Positions 1-7,263 of a DNA stretch of 22,852 nt are shown here, one piece after another. The translations under genes and the position numbers were made by a program. Under the pieces are notes generated by a model that saw nothing but the letters and a program-made list of their open reading frames with translations, did no database searches and was not told the origin of the DNA. This DNA comes from DASPNH01 sp035626675 (GTDB lineage Bacteria > Desulfobacterota > Binatia > UBA1149 > CAITLU01), in assembly GCA_035626675.1 (NCBI GenBank), contig DASPNH010000081.1, positions 1 through 22,852 of the forward strand. The letters are read 5' to 3'. How positions within the stretch are numbered: position 1 is the stretch's first letter; each line of letters begins with the position of its first letter.

Positions 1-1
1 C

Positions 2-982
2 GCCGCACAGGAGCGCCGGCGGCGTTCCGGTGCCCGCACGATCGTGTTCATCGACGAGATTCACCGCTTCAACAAGGCGCAGCAGGACGCGTTCCTTCCG
101 CACGTCGAAAGCGGCGAGATCGTACTGGTGGGCGCTACCACGGAGAATCCCTCGTTCGAGATCAACGCGCCGCTGCTGTCGCGTTGCCGCGTCATCGTCC
201 TGTCGGCGCTGACCGACGACGAGATGGCCACGGTGTTGGAACGAGCCATGGCCGATTCCGAGAACGGGTTCGGTGCCAGCGGCATCACGCTCGAGCCCGA
301 GGCCTGTGCATTCCTGGCATCATCGTCGCACGGTGACGCCCGAGGCGCGCTGGGCGCGCTCGAAGCCGCGATGGACCTGGCCAGGGCGGAGGGCCGAAAC
401 ACCATCGATCTGGAGCTTGCCGAGCAGGGATTGCAGAAGAAGGCGCTCCTCTACGACCAGGGCGGCGACGAGCACTACAACGTCATTTCCGCATTCGTCA
501 AGAGCATGCGCGGCAGCGACGCGGACGCTTCGCTCTACTGGCTGGCCCGCATGCTCGAGGCCGGCGAGGATCCGATCTTCATCGCGCGCCGGATGGTCGT
601 GTTCGCCAGCGAAGACATCGGTCTGGCCGATGCCGACGCGTTGCCGCTGGCGGTGGCTGCCAGGGATGCGGTGGCGTTCGTCGGGCTGCCCGAAGCGCGC
701 ATCAACCTGCAGCACGTGGTCGCCTACCTTGCTCTTGCGCCCAAGAGCAACGCCGCCTACATGGCCGGCGAGGCCGCCATCGCCGAGGTCAAGGCCACTG
801 GCGCGCTGCCGGTCCCGATCCATCTGCGCAACGCTCCGACCGGACTGATGCGCAAGCTCGGCTACGGCAAGGACTATGTGTATCCGCACGGACAGGAGGA
901 AGCGGCGCGCGACCAGAGCTATCTGCCCGAGCGCATCCGCAGCCGGAAATTCCTTCGCCGGGACCGGAGGGACAAAACCTGA
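2..982 (+). CDS. rarA: RarA/MgsA replication-associated recombination ATPase (5' end outside window)
   Basis: AAA+ clamp-loader-like ATPase of the RarA/MgsA/WRNIP1 family, which acts at stalled replication forks. The reading frame is open from base 2 and the visible part is 326 residues; family members are usually about 420-450, so roughly the first quarter, with the Walker A loop, lies left of the window. Visible: Walker B VFIDEIHR (about 44-67), sensor 1 GATTENPSFE (132-161), the arginine-finger-type LLSRCRV, then the C-terminal MgsA/tetramerisation part with YDQGGDEHYNVISAFVKSMRG, SEDIGLADADAL and APKSNAAYMA, all hallmark blocks. The gene ends with TGA at 980-982. The next gene starts about 80 bases downstream on the same strand. 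Nothing looks damaged apart from the truncation by the window edge. Confidence 0.96.
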   Translation, partial: AAQERRRRSGARTIVFIDEIHRFNKAQQDAFLPHVESGEIVLVGATTENPSFEINAPLLSRCRVIVLSALTDDEMATVLERAMADSENGFGASGITLEPEACAFLASSSHGDARGALGALEAAMDLARAEGRNTIDLELAEQGLQKKALLYDQGGDEHYNVISAFVKSMRGSDADASLYWLARMLEAGEDPIFIARRMVVFASEDIGLADADALPLAVAARDAVAFVGLPEARINLQHVVAYLALAPKSNAAYMAGEAAIAEVKATGALPVPIHLRNAPTGLMRKLGYGKDYVYPHGQEEAARDQSYLPERIRSRKFLRRDRRDKT

Positions 983-1046
983 GGTCGGCACAGCAGCGTC
1001 GGCGGCCAGGGTATGGACGGCCGCGGCAGGCGCGGGTAGGCTCGCC

Positions 1047-1053
1047 GAGGAGG
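1047..1053 (+). promoter_or_regulatory. Ribosome binding site deciding the DUF3617 start
   Basis: GAGGAGG, a near-perfect anti-SD match, sits 8 nt before ATG 1062 and 2 nt before ATG 1056. The spacing supports 1062 as the start. Confidence 0.7.
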
Positions 1054-1061
1054 AAATGCGG

Positions 1062-1481
1062 ATGAAGTGGTGGTCGTTCCTGGTGGCGTTCTCTGTGGTG
1101 ATGTCGCCGTTTCCAGGACATGCGCAATCCATGCCGGTGGAGCCCGGCGTCTGGGAGTTCACGTACTCCATTCCCGATCCTCTGGGCGGAAGCGGACTGA
1201 GCAGCGTGCATCGCACGTGCGTGCGCGAGCGCGTCGTGACTCCGGCACGAGTGATCGCCCAGATTCCCGAATGCCGGGTCTGGGACGCGATCGTGCGCGG
1301 CACCTCGGCGAAATGGAAGATGCGATGCACGACCCAGGCCGGGACCATGGCCGGTACCGGATCGCTTCGTTCCAACACCGTTTCGGTCGCGGGATCGCTC
1401 GACCTTTCGGTCTCGATCGGTGCGCTGCAGGTGCCCGTGCCGGGTACTTTCAAGGGCCGCCGCATCGGCAAGTGCCGCTGA
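1062..1481 (+). CDS. Secreted DUF3617-family protein
   Basis: Small exported protein of 139 residues. Residues 1-22 form a Sec signal peptide (MKWWSFLVAFSVVMSPFPGHAQ), with cleavage likely near HA-Q. The mature part begins with the PGVWEFTY block typical of DUF3617 and has a regular pattern of cysteines (C53, C71, C89, C138) that could form two disulfides in the periplasm. The family is common in Proteobacteria; its function is not known. ATG at 1062 is chosen over ATG at 1056 because the strong GAGGAGG at 1047-1053 is 8 nt from 1062 but only 2 nt from 1056. The longer frame opening at 876 runs inside rarA and is not used. It lies between rarA and opgG on the same strand, 40 bases before opgG, so may be co-transcribed with opgG. 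Confidence 0.8.
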   Translation: MKWWSFLVAFSVVMSPFPGHAQSMPVEPGVWEFTYSIPDPLGGSGLSSVHRTCVRERVVTPARVIAQIPECRVWDAIVRGTSAKWKMRCTTQAGTMAGTGSLRSNTVSVAGSLDLSVSIGALQVPVPGTFKGRRIGKCR

Positions 1482-1521
1482 AAGCCAGACTGAACCAGCT
1501 TCGTACGGAGGGTCCGCGCTC

Positions 1522-3060
1522 ATGCACATCCACCCGCCTCTCCGCACCGTTGGCGCGGCACTGACCGCGATAGCGCTGGGTGCTCTCGCATCCATCGCGC
1601 TGCCGCTGCCCGCGTCGGCGTTCTCGATCGACGACGTGACCGCGCGAGCACTGACGCTGTCGCGCGAGGAATACCGCGACCATCGCAAGGCCGTGCCAAA
1701 ATGGATGCTGGTCGGATCGATGACCTACGACCAGTGGCGCGACATCCGCTTCGACCCGCAGAAATCCTTGTGGCGCAGCGAAGGGCTGCCCTTCCAGGTG
1801 CAGTTCTTCCATCCCGGTCTGTATTACGACCGGACAGTGGCGATCAGCGTCATCGCCGACGGCAAGGTCACGCCCGTGGCCTTCGACATCAAGTCCTTCG
1901 ATTACGGAAAGAACGATTTCGCTTCGCGCATTCCTCAGGACATCGGCTATGCCGGCCTGCGCATCCACGCGCCGATGCGATCGAAGGAGTACTTCGACGA
2001 GCTGATCGTGTTCCTCGGCGCCACCTACTTTCGCGCGCTCGGCCGCGACAACGTCTACGGTCTTTCCGCGCGCGGCATCGCCATCGACACGGTGGCGCCT
2101 AGCGGCGAGGAGTTTCCGCACTTCGTCGAGTTCTGGCTGGAGCGGCCCGCATTGGACGCCGATCGGCTCGTCATCCTGGCGCTGATGGAAGGCCCGAGCA
2201 TCACCGGCTCCTACCGCTTCGAGATACGTCCGGGTGCAAGCACGGTGGTCGACGTCGAGTCGCACCTGTTCCCTCGCAAGCCCATCGCCAAGCTCGGCAT
2301 CGCGCCCCTGACGAGCATGTTCTTCTTCGGCGAGAGCTCCCGCCGTCGCTTCGACGATTTCCGTCCCGAGGTGCACGATTCGGACGGCCTGCTGCTGCGT
2401 TTCGCCGAGGGCGAGTGGCTGTGGCGCCCGCTCGACAACCCCCCGCGAATCAATGCCAGCAGCCTGCACATGAAGAGCCCGCGAGGCTTCGGACTGCTGC
2501 AGCGCGACCGGCAGTTCGCCAATTACCAGGACCTGGAAACACGGATGGAACGCCGGCCCAGCACCTGGGTCGAACCGAAGGGCGACTGGGGCAGCGGACG
2601 CGTCGAGCTCGACGAGATTCCCTCCGACACCGAGCTGGTCGACAACATCGTGGCGTACTGGGTGCCCGACGCGCCGGTCAAGCCGGGGCAGCGGCTCGAC
2701 TTCTCGTACACGGTGTCCTTCTTCCTCGACGATGCCGGACTGCCTCCGGGCGGAAGAGTCGTCGCAACACGGCAGGACGGCGGCGCCAAAGGCGACACCA
2801 ACCGTTTCGTCCTCGACTTCAGCGGCACCGATCTCAACGCGCTGCCCGACACCCAGCCGCCGGCCGCGGTGCTGAGCGCATCGCCGGAGGACGCCGCCGA
2901 CATGCTCGACCACTACGTGGTGCGCAATCCGGAAACGGGCGGATGGCGCGTGGCGTTCCAGCTGCGGCGCAAGTCCGACGCGCCCATCGAGCTGCGGGCA
3001 TTCCTCAAGAACGAGAACGGTGCGCTGACCGAGACCTGGTCGTACGCCATCATCAAGTGA
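1522..3060 (+). CDS. opgG: Periplasmic glucan biosynthesis protein OpgG/MdoG
   Basis: Periplasmic protein of osmoregulated periplasmic glucan synthesis, 512 residues (E. coli OpgG is 511). A Sec signal peptide covers about residues 1-33 (hydrophobic run, cleavage near ASA-F) without a twin arginine, which favours OpgG over the Tat-exported OpgD. The MdoG domain fills the rest: FSIDDVTARA at 34, YDQWRDIRF, FQVQFFHPGLYYD, YGLSARGIAIDTVAPSGEEFPHF, and the block GFGLLQRDRQFANYQDLETR around 322-341, where Asp337 aligns by eye with the conserved acidic region of the family (OpgG/OpgD have been classed as beta-1,2-glucan hydrolases, GH186). It closes with DNIVAYWVP and a C-terminal Ig-like part. Start ATG 1522 has GGAGGG at 1507-1512; upstream in-frame starts lie inside the previous gene. 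The glucosyltransferase gene opgH, its usual partner, is not adjacent. Confidence 0.95.
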   Translation: MHIHPPLRTVGAALTAIALGALASIALPLPASAFSIDDVTARALTLSREEYRDHRKAVPKWMLVGSMTYDQWRDIRFDPQKSLWRSEGLPFQVQFFHPGLYYDRTVAISVIADGKVTPVAFDIKSFDYGKNDFASRIPQDIGYAGLRIHAPMRSKEYFDELIVFLGATYFRALGRDNVYGLSARGIAIDTVAPSGEEFPHFVEFWLERPALDADRLVILALMEGPSITGSYRFEIRPGASTVVDVESHLFPRKPIAKLGIAPLTSMFFFGESSRRRFDDFRPEVHDSDGLLLRFAEGEWLWRPLDNPPRINASSLHMKSPRGFGLLQRDRQFANYQDLETRMERRPSTWVEPKGDWGSGRVELDEIPSDTELVDNIVAYWVPDAPVKPGQRLDFSYTVSFFLDDAGLPPGGRVVATRQDGGAKGDTNRFVLDFSGTDLNALPDTQPPAAVLSASPEDAADMLDHYVVRNPETGGWRVAFQLRRKSDAPIELRAFLKNENGALTETWSYAIIK

Positions 3061-3076
3061 GGTCGACGCGCTGGCG

Positions 3077-3592
3077 TCAGCCGAGCTTGCGATCCTCGCT
3101 CTGGGCCTTGCGCATCGCCTCGGGCTCGAGCTCTTCGGCTTTTGTGTTCAGGCGGATGAAGATGCCCCAGGCCGCCAGCAGCGCCGCGGCCGCAAGCCCG
3201 ATCGTCGCTGCACGCGGCAGGTCTTCGGGGTTGTGGTGGAGGAAGCGGAATATGGCCACCAGCGTCTCGATCGACAGGCTGACCACGACCACGACCAGGA
3301 ACCTCGACAGGAATCGTCGCACCCGCGTCGGCGCGCTCATCTGCGCTTCGCGCAGAACCTCTTCTTCCAGGATGGTCTGGCCCAGCTCCAGGGCTACCAC
3401 CGCGATCGTCAGCAGGCCGATGCTCTCCAGCACCGCATCGAACCGATCCCGAACCGAGACCTGCGCCGCCGGCGAGATTCCGCTCCACAGCTCGAAGAGT
3501 GCGAACGCCACCAGGGCAAAGCCTGCGGTGGCGAAGCACGCGACGATCAGCGCGTAGCCCACCAGGAAGATCCTCTGAACCGCCTTCACCAT
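3077..3592 (-). CDS. Four-helix inner membrane protein of unknown function
   Basis: I do not recognise the family with certainty. The product is 171 residues with four hydrophobic segments at about 8-32, 56-74, 96-117 and 128-147. A charged cytosolic-type stretch follows the second helix (LEEEVLREAQMSAPTRVRRF, 75-94), and the tail is charged (KAEELEPEAMRKAQSEDRK). The overall size and four-helix plan recall small PsiE-like membrane proteins, but I see no diagnostic motif. ATG 3592 is used because the longer frame (to 3781) runs into the preceding gene and encodes a Ser/Ala/Arg-rich tail without hydrophobic character; the ribosome site is weak. It is convergent with opgG (16-base gap) and lies 79 bases downstream of the dockerin-like gene on the same strand, so the two may share a transcript. 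Confidence 0.75.
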   Translation of the reverse strand: MVKAVQRIFLVGYALIVACFATAGFALVAFALFELWSGISPAAQVSVRDRFDAVLESIGLLTIAVVALELGQTILEEEVLREAQMSAPTRVRRFLSRFLVVVVVSLSIETLVAIFRFLHHNPEDLPRAATIGLAAAALLAAWGIFIRLNTKAEELEPEAMRKAQSEDRKLG

Positions 3593-3671
3593 CGCATCAT
3601 CCGCGGTACGGTGACCGAAGCGCCGATCCGCAACTTTGCTCGTTGCGGTAGCCGTGGCGCGCGGTGTCGCA

Positions 3672-4481
3672 TCACATGAGGATTCCGCAGGCGCTGCAAT
3701 CGGTGGCGACGGTCTGGCCGACGGCGAGCTTGAGAATGACCAGCGAGTCGACGGCCGTGATGTCCTCGCTGCCGTTGGCATCGCACAGGCACTCCAGGCA
3801 TTCGTCGGTTCCCACCGCCGTCTTCAGCGCAATGAGCGCGTCGGTGGCGTCCACTTCCTTGTCGATGTCGCCATCGCCGCACAGGTAGCAGCGGCTGACC
3901 TGAAGGTGATCGACCTCGATGCCGCCCGAGGCGTTGGTGACCTTGATCGAGGAGATGCCTTCCAGGTTGGTGATGCCGTAGAAGCGATCCTCGGCCGTCG
4001 TTCCGGCGAAGGTCTGGTCGGCGTGGGAGAAGGGACCCTGGATGCCCAGCGACTGCCCCCCGGGTCCGAAGGCCTCGAAGGATATGGTGCCGCCACCGTC
4101 GGTCCAGACGATTCCGGCCGCCGTCGGCAATCCCTCCACTCGCTGAGGATCGAAGGTGAAGATGATGCCGCCTGCTCCGTTGCCGCTGAAATAGGAATGT
4201 CCGCCCGTGCCCGAGCCGTCGACTTCGCCGTCGTCGGCGTCGACGGAGTCGGTGATGCCACCGGGACTGATGACGGAACCGTTGCCGGTCACTCCCGGAG
4301 CGTCGTCGAACTTGCCGTCCTCGAAATCCTCCACGCACCAGCCGATGCGCGTCGAAAACTCCGAGTCCTCCAGGCCAAGATACGGGACCGGACCGAAGTA
4401 CTCGTGCCCGTTTCCGGCATGGGCCGCGGTGGCCAGGAAGACGGCGATCACGGATCCGGTGGCGCGCGTAGACTTCGTCAT
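3672..4481 (-). CDS. Secreted protein with a C-terminal tandem dockerin type I-like domain
   Basis: 269 residues. A signal peptide covers about 1-22 (TGSVIAVFLATAAHA-G). Residues 27-195 are Gly/Asp-rich and beta-type (GLEDSEF, WCVEDFEDG, GIIFTFDPQRV, GITNLEGISSIKVTN), resembling jelly-roll or carbohydrate-binding modules of surface proteins, with no family I can name. Residues 198-257 carry two dockerin-type calcium loops: Asp203/205/207/211/214 and Asp234/Asn236/Ser238/Thr242/Asp245, each followed by a helix of pattern ALIALKTAVG or SLVILKLAVG. Three cysteine motifs bracket the repeats (C198-x2-C201, C228-x2-C231-x-C233, C262-x2-C265). A strong AAGGAGAG ribosome site precedes ATG 4481. Likely exported to the periplasm or surface, where the dockerin would bind calcium and possibly a cohesin-like partner; no cohesin is visible in this window. 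The gene lies 100 bases downstream of truA. Confidence 0.85.
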   Translation of the reverse strand: MTKSTRATGSVIAVFLATAAHAGNGHEYFGPVPYLGLEDSEFSTRIGWCVEDFEDGKFDDAPGVTGNGSVISPGGITDSVDADDGEVDGSGTGGHSYFSGNGAGGIIFTFDPQRVEGLPTAAGIVWTDGGGTISFEAFGPGGQSLGIQGPFSHADQTFAGTTAEDRFYGITNLEGISSIKVTNASGGIEVDHLQVSRCYLCGDGDIDKEVDATDALIALKTAVGTDECLECLCDANGSEDITAVDSLVILKLAVGQTVATDCSACGILM

Positions 4482-4547
4482 TGCGAACTCTCCTTTCCCC
4501 CGGCCTGTGGCTGCACCGGGAAGTCCATCGAAACGGACAAAGGGCCA

Positions 4548-4565
4548 ACCAACAAGAGGGTTGGT
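4548..4565 (-). terminator. Weak hairpin downstream of truA
   Basis: The 6-bp inverted repeat ACCAAC/GTTGGT has a 6-nt loop, in the 100-base gap between truA and the dockerin-like gene. On the - strand it is followed by a C/T-rich stretch (GGCCCTTTG) rather than a clean T run. It may be a truA terminator; the evidence is modest. Confidence 0.3.
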
Positions 4566-4581
4566 GAAACGCGGGCGTGGT

Positions 4582-5328
4582 TCAGCGCGAGTCGGGATAT
4601 TCGACGCGAAGAAGCGTCAGTCCTCGGGCGGGAGCGGTTCGTCCGCCCTGCTGGCGCGTGGCCCTGCCCGACAGCAGCAGAGGGAAGACTTGCGTCGGCA
4701 GCCGCCCCAGTGCCACGTCCACCATCGTTCCGACCAGCGTCCGCACCATCTGTTTGAGAAACGCATTGGCAGTGACCGTATAGGTCAAAAGTGCGCCGTC
4801 GGCTTCCCAGCGGCTTTCGGTGACGGTGCGGAAGGTGCTGCGGGATTCGCAGTCGGAGGCGCGAAAGGCGCGGAAGTCGTGCTCGCCGAGCACCATCGGT
4901 GCAAGCTCGAGGAGAGGCTCGCTCGGGACGGGAGCGTAGATCGTCCAGGCGCGGTCGTCGAGAAACGGCGAGCGTGGGCGGCCATGCATGATCGTGTAGC
5001 GGTACGTCCGCGCGACGGCCTCCTTGCGAGGGTTGAAGCTGTCGTGCACTCGCTCCAGCGAAACGATGGAAATCCCGGCGCCGGTCAGCGCATTGAGCGA
5101 TCCACGCAGGCGCCGGATGTTGGTGCCTTCGGGGACGTCGAAGGCGATGACCTGGCCATGTGCATGCACGCCCGAGTCGGTGCGCCCGGCAACCGCTATG
5201 CGCAGCTCGATGCCGGTGGCTATCAGTATCGCCTTTTCGATGTCGCACTGGATGGTCGGCACGCCGTCCTGCGCCTGCCAGCCAGCCCAGCTCGAACCGA
5301 GATACTCGACGATCGCGCGCAGTCTCAC
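4582..5328 (-). CDS. truA: tRNA pseudouridine(38-40) synthase TruA
   Basis: Converts uridines 38-40 of the tRNA anticodon stem-loop to pseudouridine in the cytosol. 248 residues (E. coli 270). Begins with RLRAIVEYLGSSWAGWQAQ, the standard family N-terminus; the catalytic aspartate is Asp51 in AGRTDSGVHAHGQV, and the C-terminal half has HDFRAFRASDCESRSTFRTV and FLKQMVRTLVGTM, the second family signature. The start is taken as GTG 5328. A longer frame (GTG 5403) would translate through a perfect 11-bp hairpin lying between leuA and truA and adds residues without family resemblance. No strong ribosome site is seen. It follows leuA by 80 bases on the same strand and probably depends on readthrough from the leuA promoter or on an unseen promoter. 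Confidence 0.95.
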   Translation of the reverse strand: MRLRAIVEYLGSSWAGWQAQDGVPTIQCDIEKAILIATGIELRIAVAGRTDSGVHAHGQVIAFDVPEGTNIRRLRGSLNALTGAGISIVSLERVHDSFNPRKEAVARTYRYTIMHGRPRSPFLDDRAWTIYAPVPSEPLLELAPMVLGEHDFRAFRASDCESRSTFRTVTESRWEADGALLTYTVTANAFLKQMVRTLVGTMVDVALGRLPTQVFPLLLSGRATRQQGGRTAPARGLTLLRVEYPDSR

Positions 5329-5370
5329 GAAACGTGCTCGATGATGGCAATCCTCACGCAGGAAGCACCC

Positions 5371-5395
5371 CGTCCGGAGCACGATGCTCCGGACG
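5371..5395 (-). terminator. Perfect 11-bp hairpin between leuA and truA
   Basis: CGTCCGGAGCA, loop CGA, TGCTCCGGACG: eleven uninterrupted pairs with a three-base loop, 13 bases after the leuA stop codon. No T run follows on the - strand (GGGTGCTTCC), so it is not a textbook intrinsic terminator. It could be a 3'-end stabiliser, a processing site, a pause or a Rho-assisted terminator. Confidence 0.55.
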
Positions 5396-5408
5396 CAGCG
5401 CACAGCTT

Positions 5409-6983
5409 CTACGGACCGACGGTGTCGACGGCGGCGACTTCCTCGGCCGCGCTCTTGCGGGCGCGCCGGCTCTGCAGCCGATTGAGCGCATCGACGAACG
5501 CCAGGGCGCTGGCCATGATGACGTCGGTATGGGCGCCATGCCCTCGCACTCCGACGTCGCCTTCACGGATGAAGCACGAGACGTCGCCGATGGCATCGGT
5601 GCCGCCGGTGATGCCCTTGACCTGATAGCTCTCGAGCTTCGGGTCGATTCCGGTCAGGTTCTTGATCGCCTGGTAGCACGCATCCACGATGCCGTCGCCG
5701 TCGGCGCTGGCGGTCAGCTCGGCCCCCTCCACCTTCATCGTCACCTTGGCTTTGGGCGCGCCATGCAGGCTGGAGGCGACCTCGACGTCGTGCAGCTCGA
5801 AATGCTGCGGCACGTCCAGGTCCTCGGCGACGATCGCAAACAGGTCCTCGTCGTAAACGTCCTTCTTCTTGTCGGCCAGGTCCTTGAAGCGCGCGAAGGC
5901 CTCGTTGACGTCGATGCTGGTCAGATCGATGCCCAGCTCCTTCAGGCGCGCGGCGAATGCATGCCGGCCGGAATGCTTGCCCAGCACCAGCGCATTGCTG
6001 ATGCGACCGACCGAGGCCGGACGCATGATCTCGTAGGTGAGGACGTTCTTGAGCACGCCGTCCTGATGGATGCCGGCCTCGTGCGCGAAGGCGTTGGCGC
6101 CGACGATGGGCTTGGTCGGCGAGATCGCCACGCCGATGACCTTCGAGAGTGTCTGGCTGGCAGGATAGATCTGGCGCGTGTTCACGCGTGTGGCCACCGA
6201 GAAGTGGTCACGGCGGGTGTCGAGCGCCATCACGACCTCTTCCATCGAGGTGTTGCCTGCGCGCTCGCCGATCCCGTTGATGGTGCACTCGACTTGGCGG
6301 GCCCCGCCTTCGACCGCCGCCAGCGAGTTGGCCACGGCCAGACCCAGATCGTTGTGATTGTGCGTGCTCCAGATGACGCGGTCGCCGCCCGGAGTCTCCG
6401 TGCTCAGGCGCCGGAACAGGTCTCGCAGCTGCGCGGGCACCGCGTAGCCGGTGGTGTCGGGTACGTTGCAGACCACAGCTCCCGCGGCGATGACGGCGCC
6501 GAAGACCTGAATCATGTAGTCGACGTCGCTGCGCGAGGCGTCCTCTGCCGAGAACTCGATGTAGTCGACGTCGCGCTTGCAGCGCTCCACCGCCCAAACC
6601 GCCGCATCGATCACCTCGGCGCGCGACATCCCCAGCTTGTGTTCCAGATGCAGGTCGGAGGTGGCGATGAAGACGTGGATGCCAGGCTTCCTGGCTCCCT
6701 TGACCGCCGACAGCGCACGCTCGATGTCGGCCTCGCGCGGCCTCGCCAGGCTCAGCACCACCGGCCCGCTGACCGCCGAGGCGACGGCCTTGACCGACTC
6801 GAAGTCTCCGGGCGATGCGGCCGCAAAACCCGCTTCGATGACGTCGACGCCGAGAGCCTCGAGCTGGCGCGCCACCACCAGCTTCTCTTCCACGTTCATG
6901 GTGCAGCCGGGCGACTGCTCTCCGTCGCGCAGCGTCGTGTCGAAGATGCGTACCCAATCGTTGCTCTGGCTCGTCGTGCTCAT
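5409..6983 (-). CDS. leuA: 2-isopropylmalate synthase LeuA
   Basis: Committed step of leucine synthesis: condenses acetyl-CoA with 2-oxoisovalerate. 524 residues, typical of long (type 1) LeuA. The TIM-barrel signature DTTLRDGEQSPG is at 15-26; metal ligands include Asp20, His208 and His210 (THNHNDLGLAVANS), followed by NGIGERAGN. GIHQDGVLK and GKHSGRHAF are in the linker region, and a C-terminal LeuA dimer/allosteric domain (about 390-524, with KGITGGTDAIGDV) indicates leucine feedback inhibition and argues against homocitrate synthase. ATG 6983 is chosen because GGAGAAAG lies about 9 nt upstream and the family begins here; the ATG at 7040 adds an unrelated basic tail. Expression is probably controlled by the leucine attenuator at 7066-7145. 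Confidence 0.96.
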   Translation of the reverse strand: MSTTSQSNDWVRIFDTTLRDGEQSPGCTMNVEEKLVVARQLEALGVDVIEAGFAAASPGDFESVKAVASAVSGPVVLSLARPREADIERALSAVKGARKPGIHVFIATSDLHLEHKLGMSRAEVIDAAVWAVERCKRDVDYIEFSAEDASRSDVDYMIQVFGAVIAAGAVVCNVPDTTGYAVPAQLRDLFRRLSTETPGGDRVIWSTHNHNDLGLAVANSLAAVEGGARQVECTINGIGERAGNTSMEEVVMALDTRRDHFSVATRVNTRQIYPASQTLSKVIGVAISPTKPIVGANAFAHEAGIHQDGVLKNVLTYEIMRPASVGRISNALVLGKHSGRHAFAARLKELGIDLTSIDVNEAFARFKDLADKKKDVYDEDLFAIVAEDLDVPQHFELHDVEVASSLHGAPKAKVTMKVEGAELTASADGDGIVDACYQAIKNLTGIDPKLESYQVKGITGGTDAIGDVSCFIREGDVGVRGHGAHTDVIMASALAFVDALNRLQSRRARKSAAEEVAAVDTVGP

Positions 6984-7065
6984 CGTGCTTTCTCCATCTG
7001 CCGGCGGCGCGTGCACTTTCGCGTGATCCTGGCGCCACATGCCTCGGGCTCCGGCGGCACAAATG

Positions 7066-7092
7066 AAAAAGCCGCGGGAACCCGCGGCTTTT
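7066..7092 (-). terminator. Intrinsic terminator of the leuA attenuator
   Basis: Perfect 12-bp stem AAAAGCCGCGGG / CCCGCGGCTTTT with a TT centre at 7079-7080, followed on the - strand by T5 (7070-7066) and then CATTTG. It lies 83 bases upstream of the leuA start and downstream of the leader ORF, so termination here would block leuA. The A tract also makes it bidirectional on paper, but no + strand gene leads into it. Confidence 0.9.
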
Positions 7093-7145
7093 CTCGTAAA
7101 GTTTCGTACGATCCGCGGGTTTCTTCGTTGGTGACCCGCCCGCGG
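7079..7145 (-). promoter_or_regulatory. Antiterminator switch of the leuA attenuator
   Basis: Three segments compete before the terminator. P is CCGCGGG at 7145-7139, Q is CCCGCGG at 7119-7113, and R is CCGCGGG at 7087-7081 (the 5' arm of the terminator). P pairs with Q over 7 bp. Q pairs with R over 9 bp when flanking AA/TT are included (7121-7113 with 7087-7079). R pairs with S (7078-7071) in the terminator. Q:R excludes the terminator and P:Q permits it, the standard logic of ribosome-mediated attenuation. Because CCGCGG is self-complementary, further pairings are possible. Confidence 0.7.
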
Positions 7146-7166
7146 CTCGCGATGATGGCTGTCGAG

Positions 7167-7244
7167 CTACACCACCGCCGAGGCCCCGGACGGGCATCTA
7201 AGGAGCAGGCTCGAAAGCGCGGTGGTGTGGCTGCAAATCGTCAT
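7167..7244 (-). CDS. Leucine-rich leader peptide upstream of leuA
   Basis: 25-codon ORF, ATG 7244 to TAG 7167-7169. It holds four Leu codons, three of them consecutive at residues 13-15 (CTG CTC CTT at 7208-7200), an Arg next to them as in the enterobacterial leuL LLLL context, and two Val codons just before the stop. Its 5' end lies about 13 nt from the predicted transcription start. A 10-bp helix (7219-7228 with 7169-7178) pairs codons 6-9 with the last codons and stop and would be opened by a ribosome stalled on the Leu codons. No Shine-Dalgarno sequence is visible. Inferred role: ribosome stalling under leucine shortage favours the antiterminator and leuA transcription. Not related to any annotated protein. 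Confidence 0.7.
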   Translation of the reverse strand: MTICSHTTALSSLLLRCPSGASAVV

Positions 7245-7263
7245 CGAAGTCGTACCGGCGGCG

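Noticed and set aside
1420..1521. N-terminal extension of opgG to 1420
   Set aside because: It overlaps the DUF3617 gene, and ATG 1522 has a proper ribosome site and signal peptide.
3593..3781. Longer start of the membrane protein to 3781
   Set aside because: It overlaps the dockerin gene's coding end and reads as a Ser/Arg-rich shadow.
5329..5403. TruA start at GTG 5403
   Set aside because: It would translate the 11-bp hairpin and add residues absent from the family.
6984..7040. LeuA start at ATG 7040
   Set aside because: It adds an unrelated basic stretch; ATG 6983 has GGAGAAAG and matches the family N-terminus.
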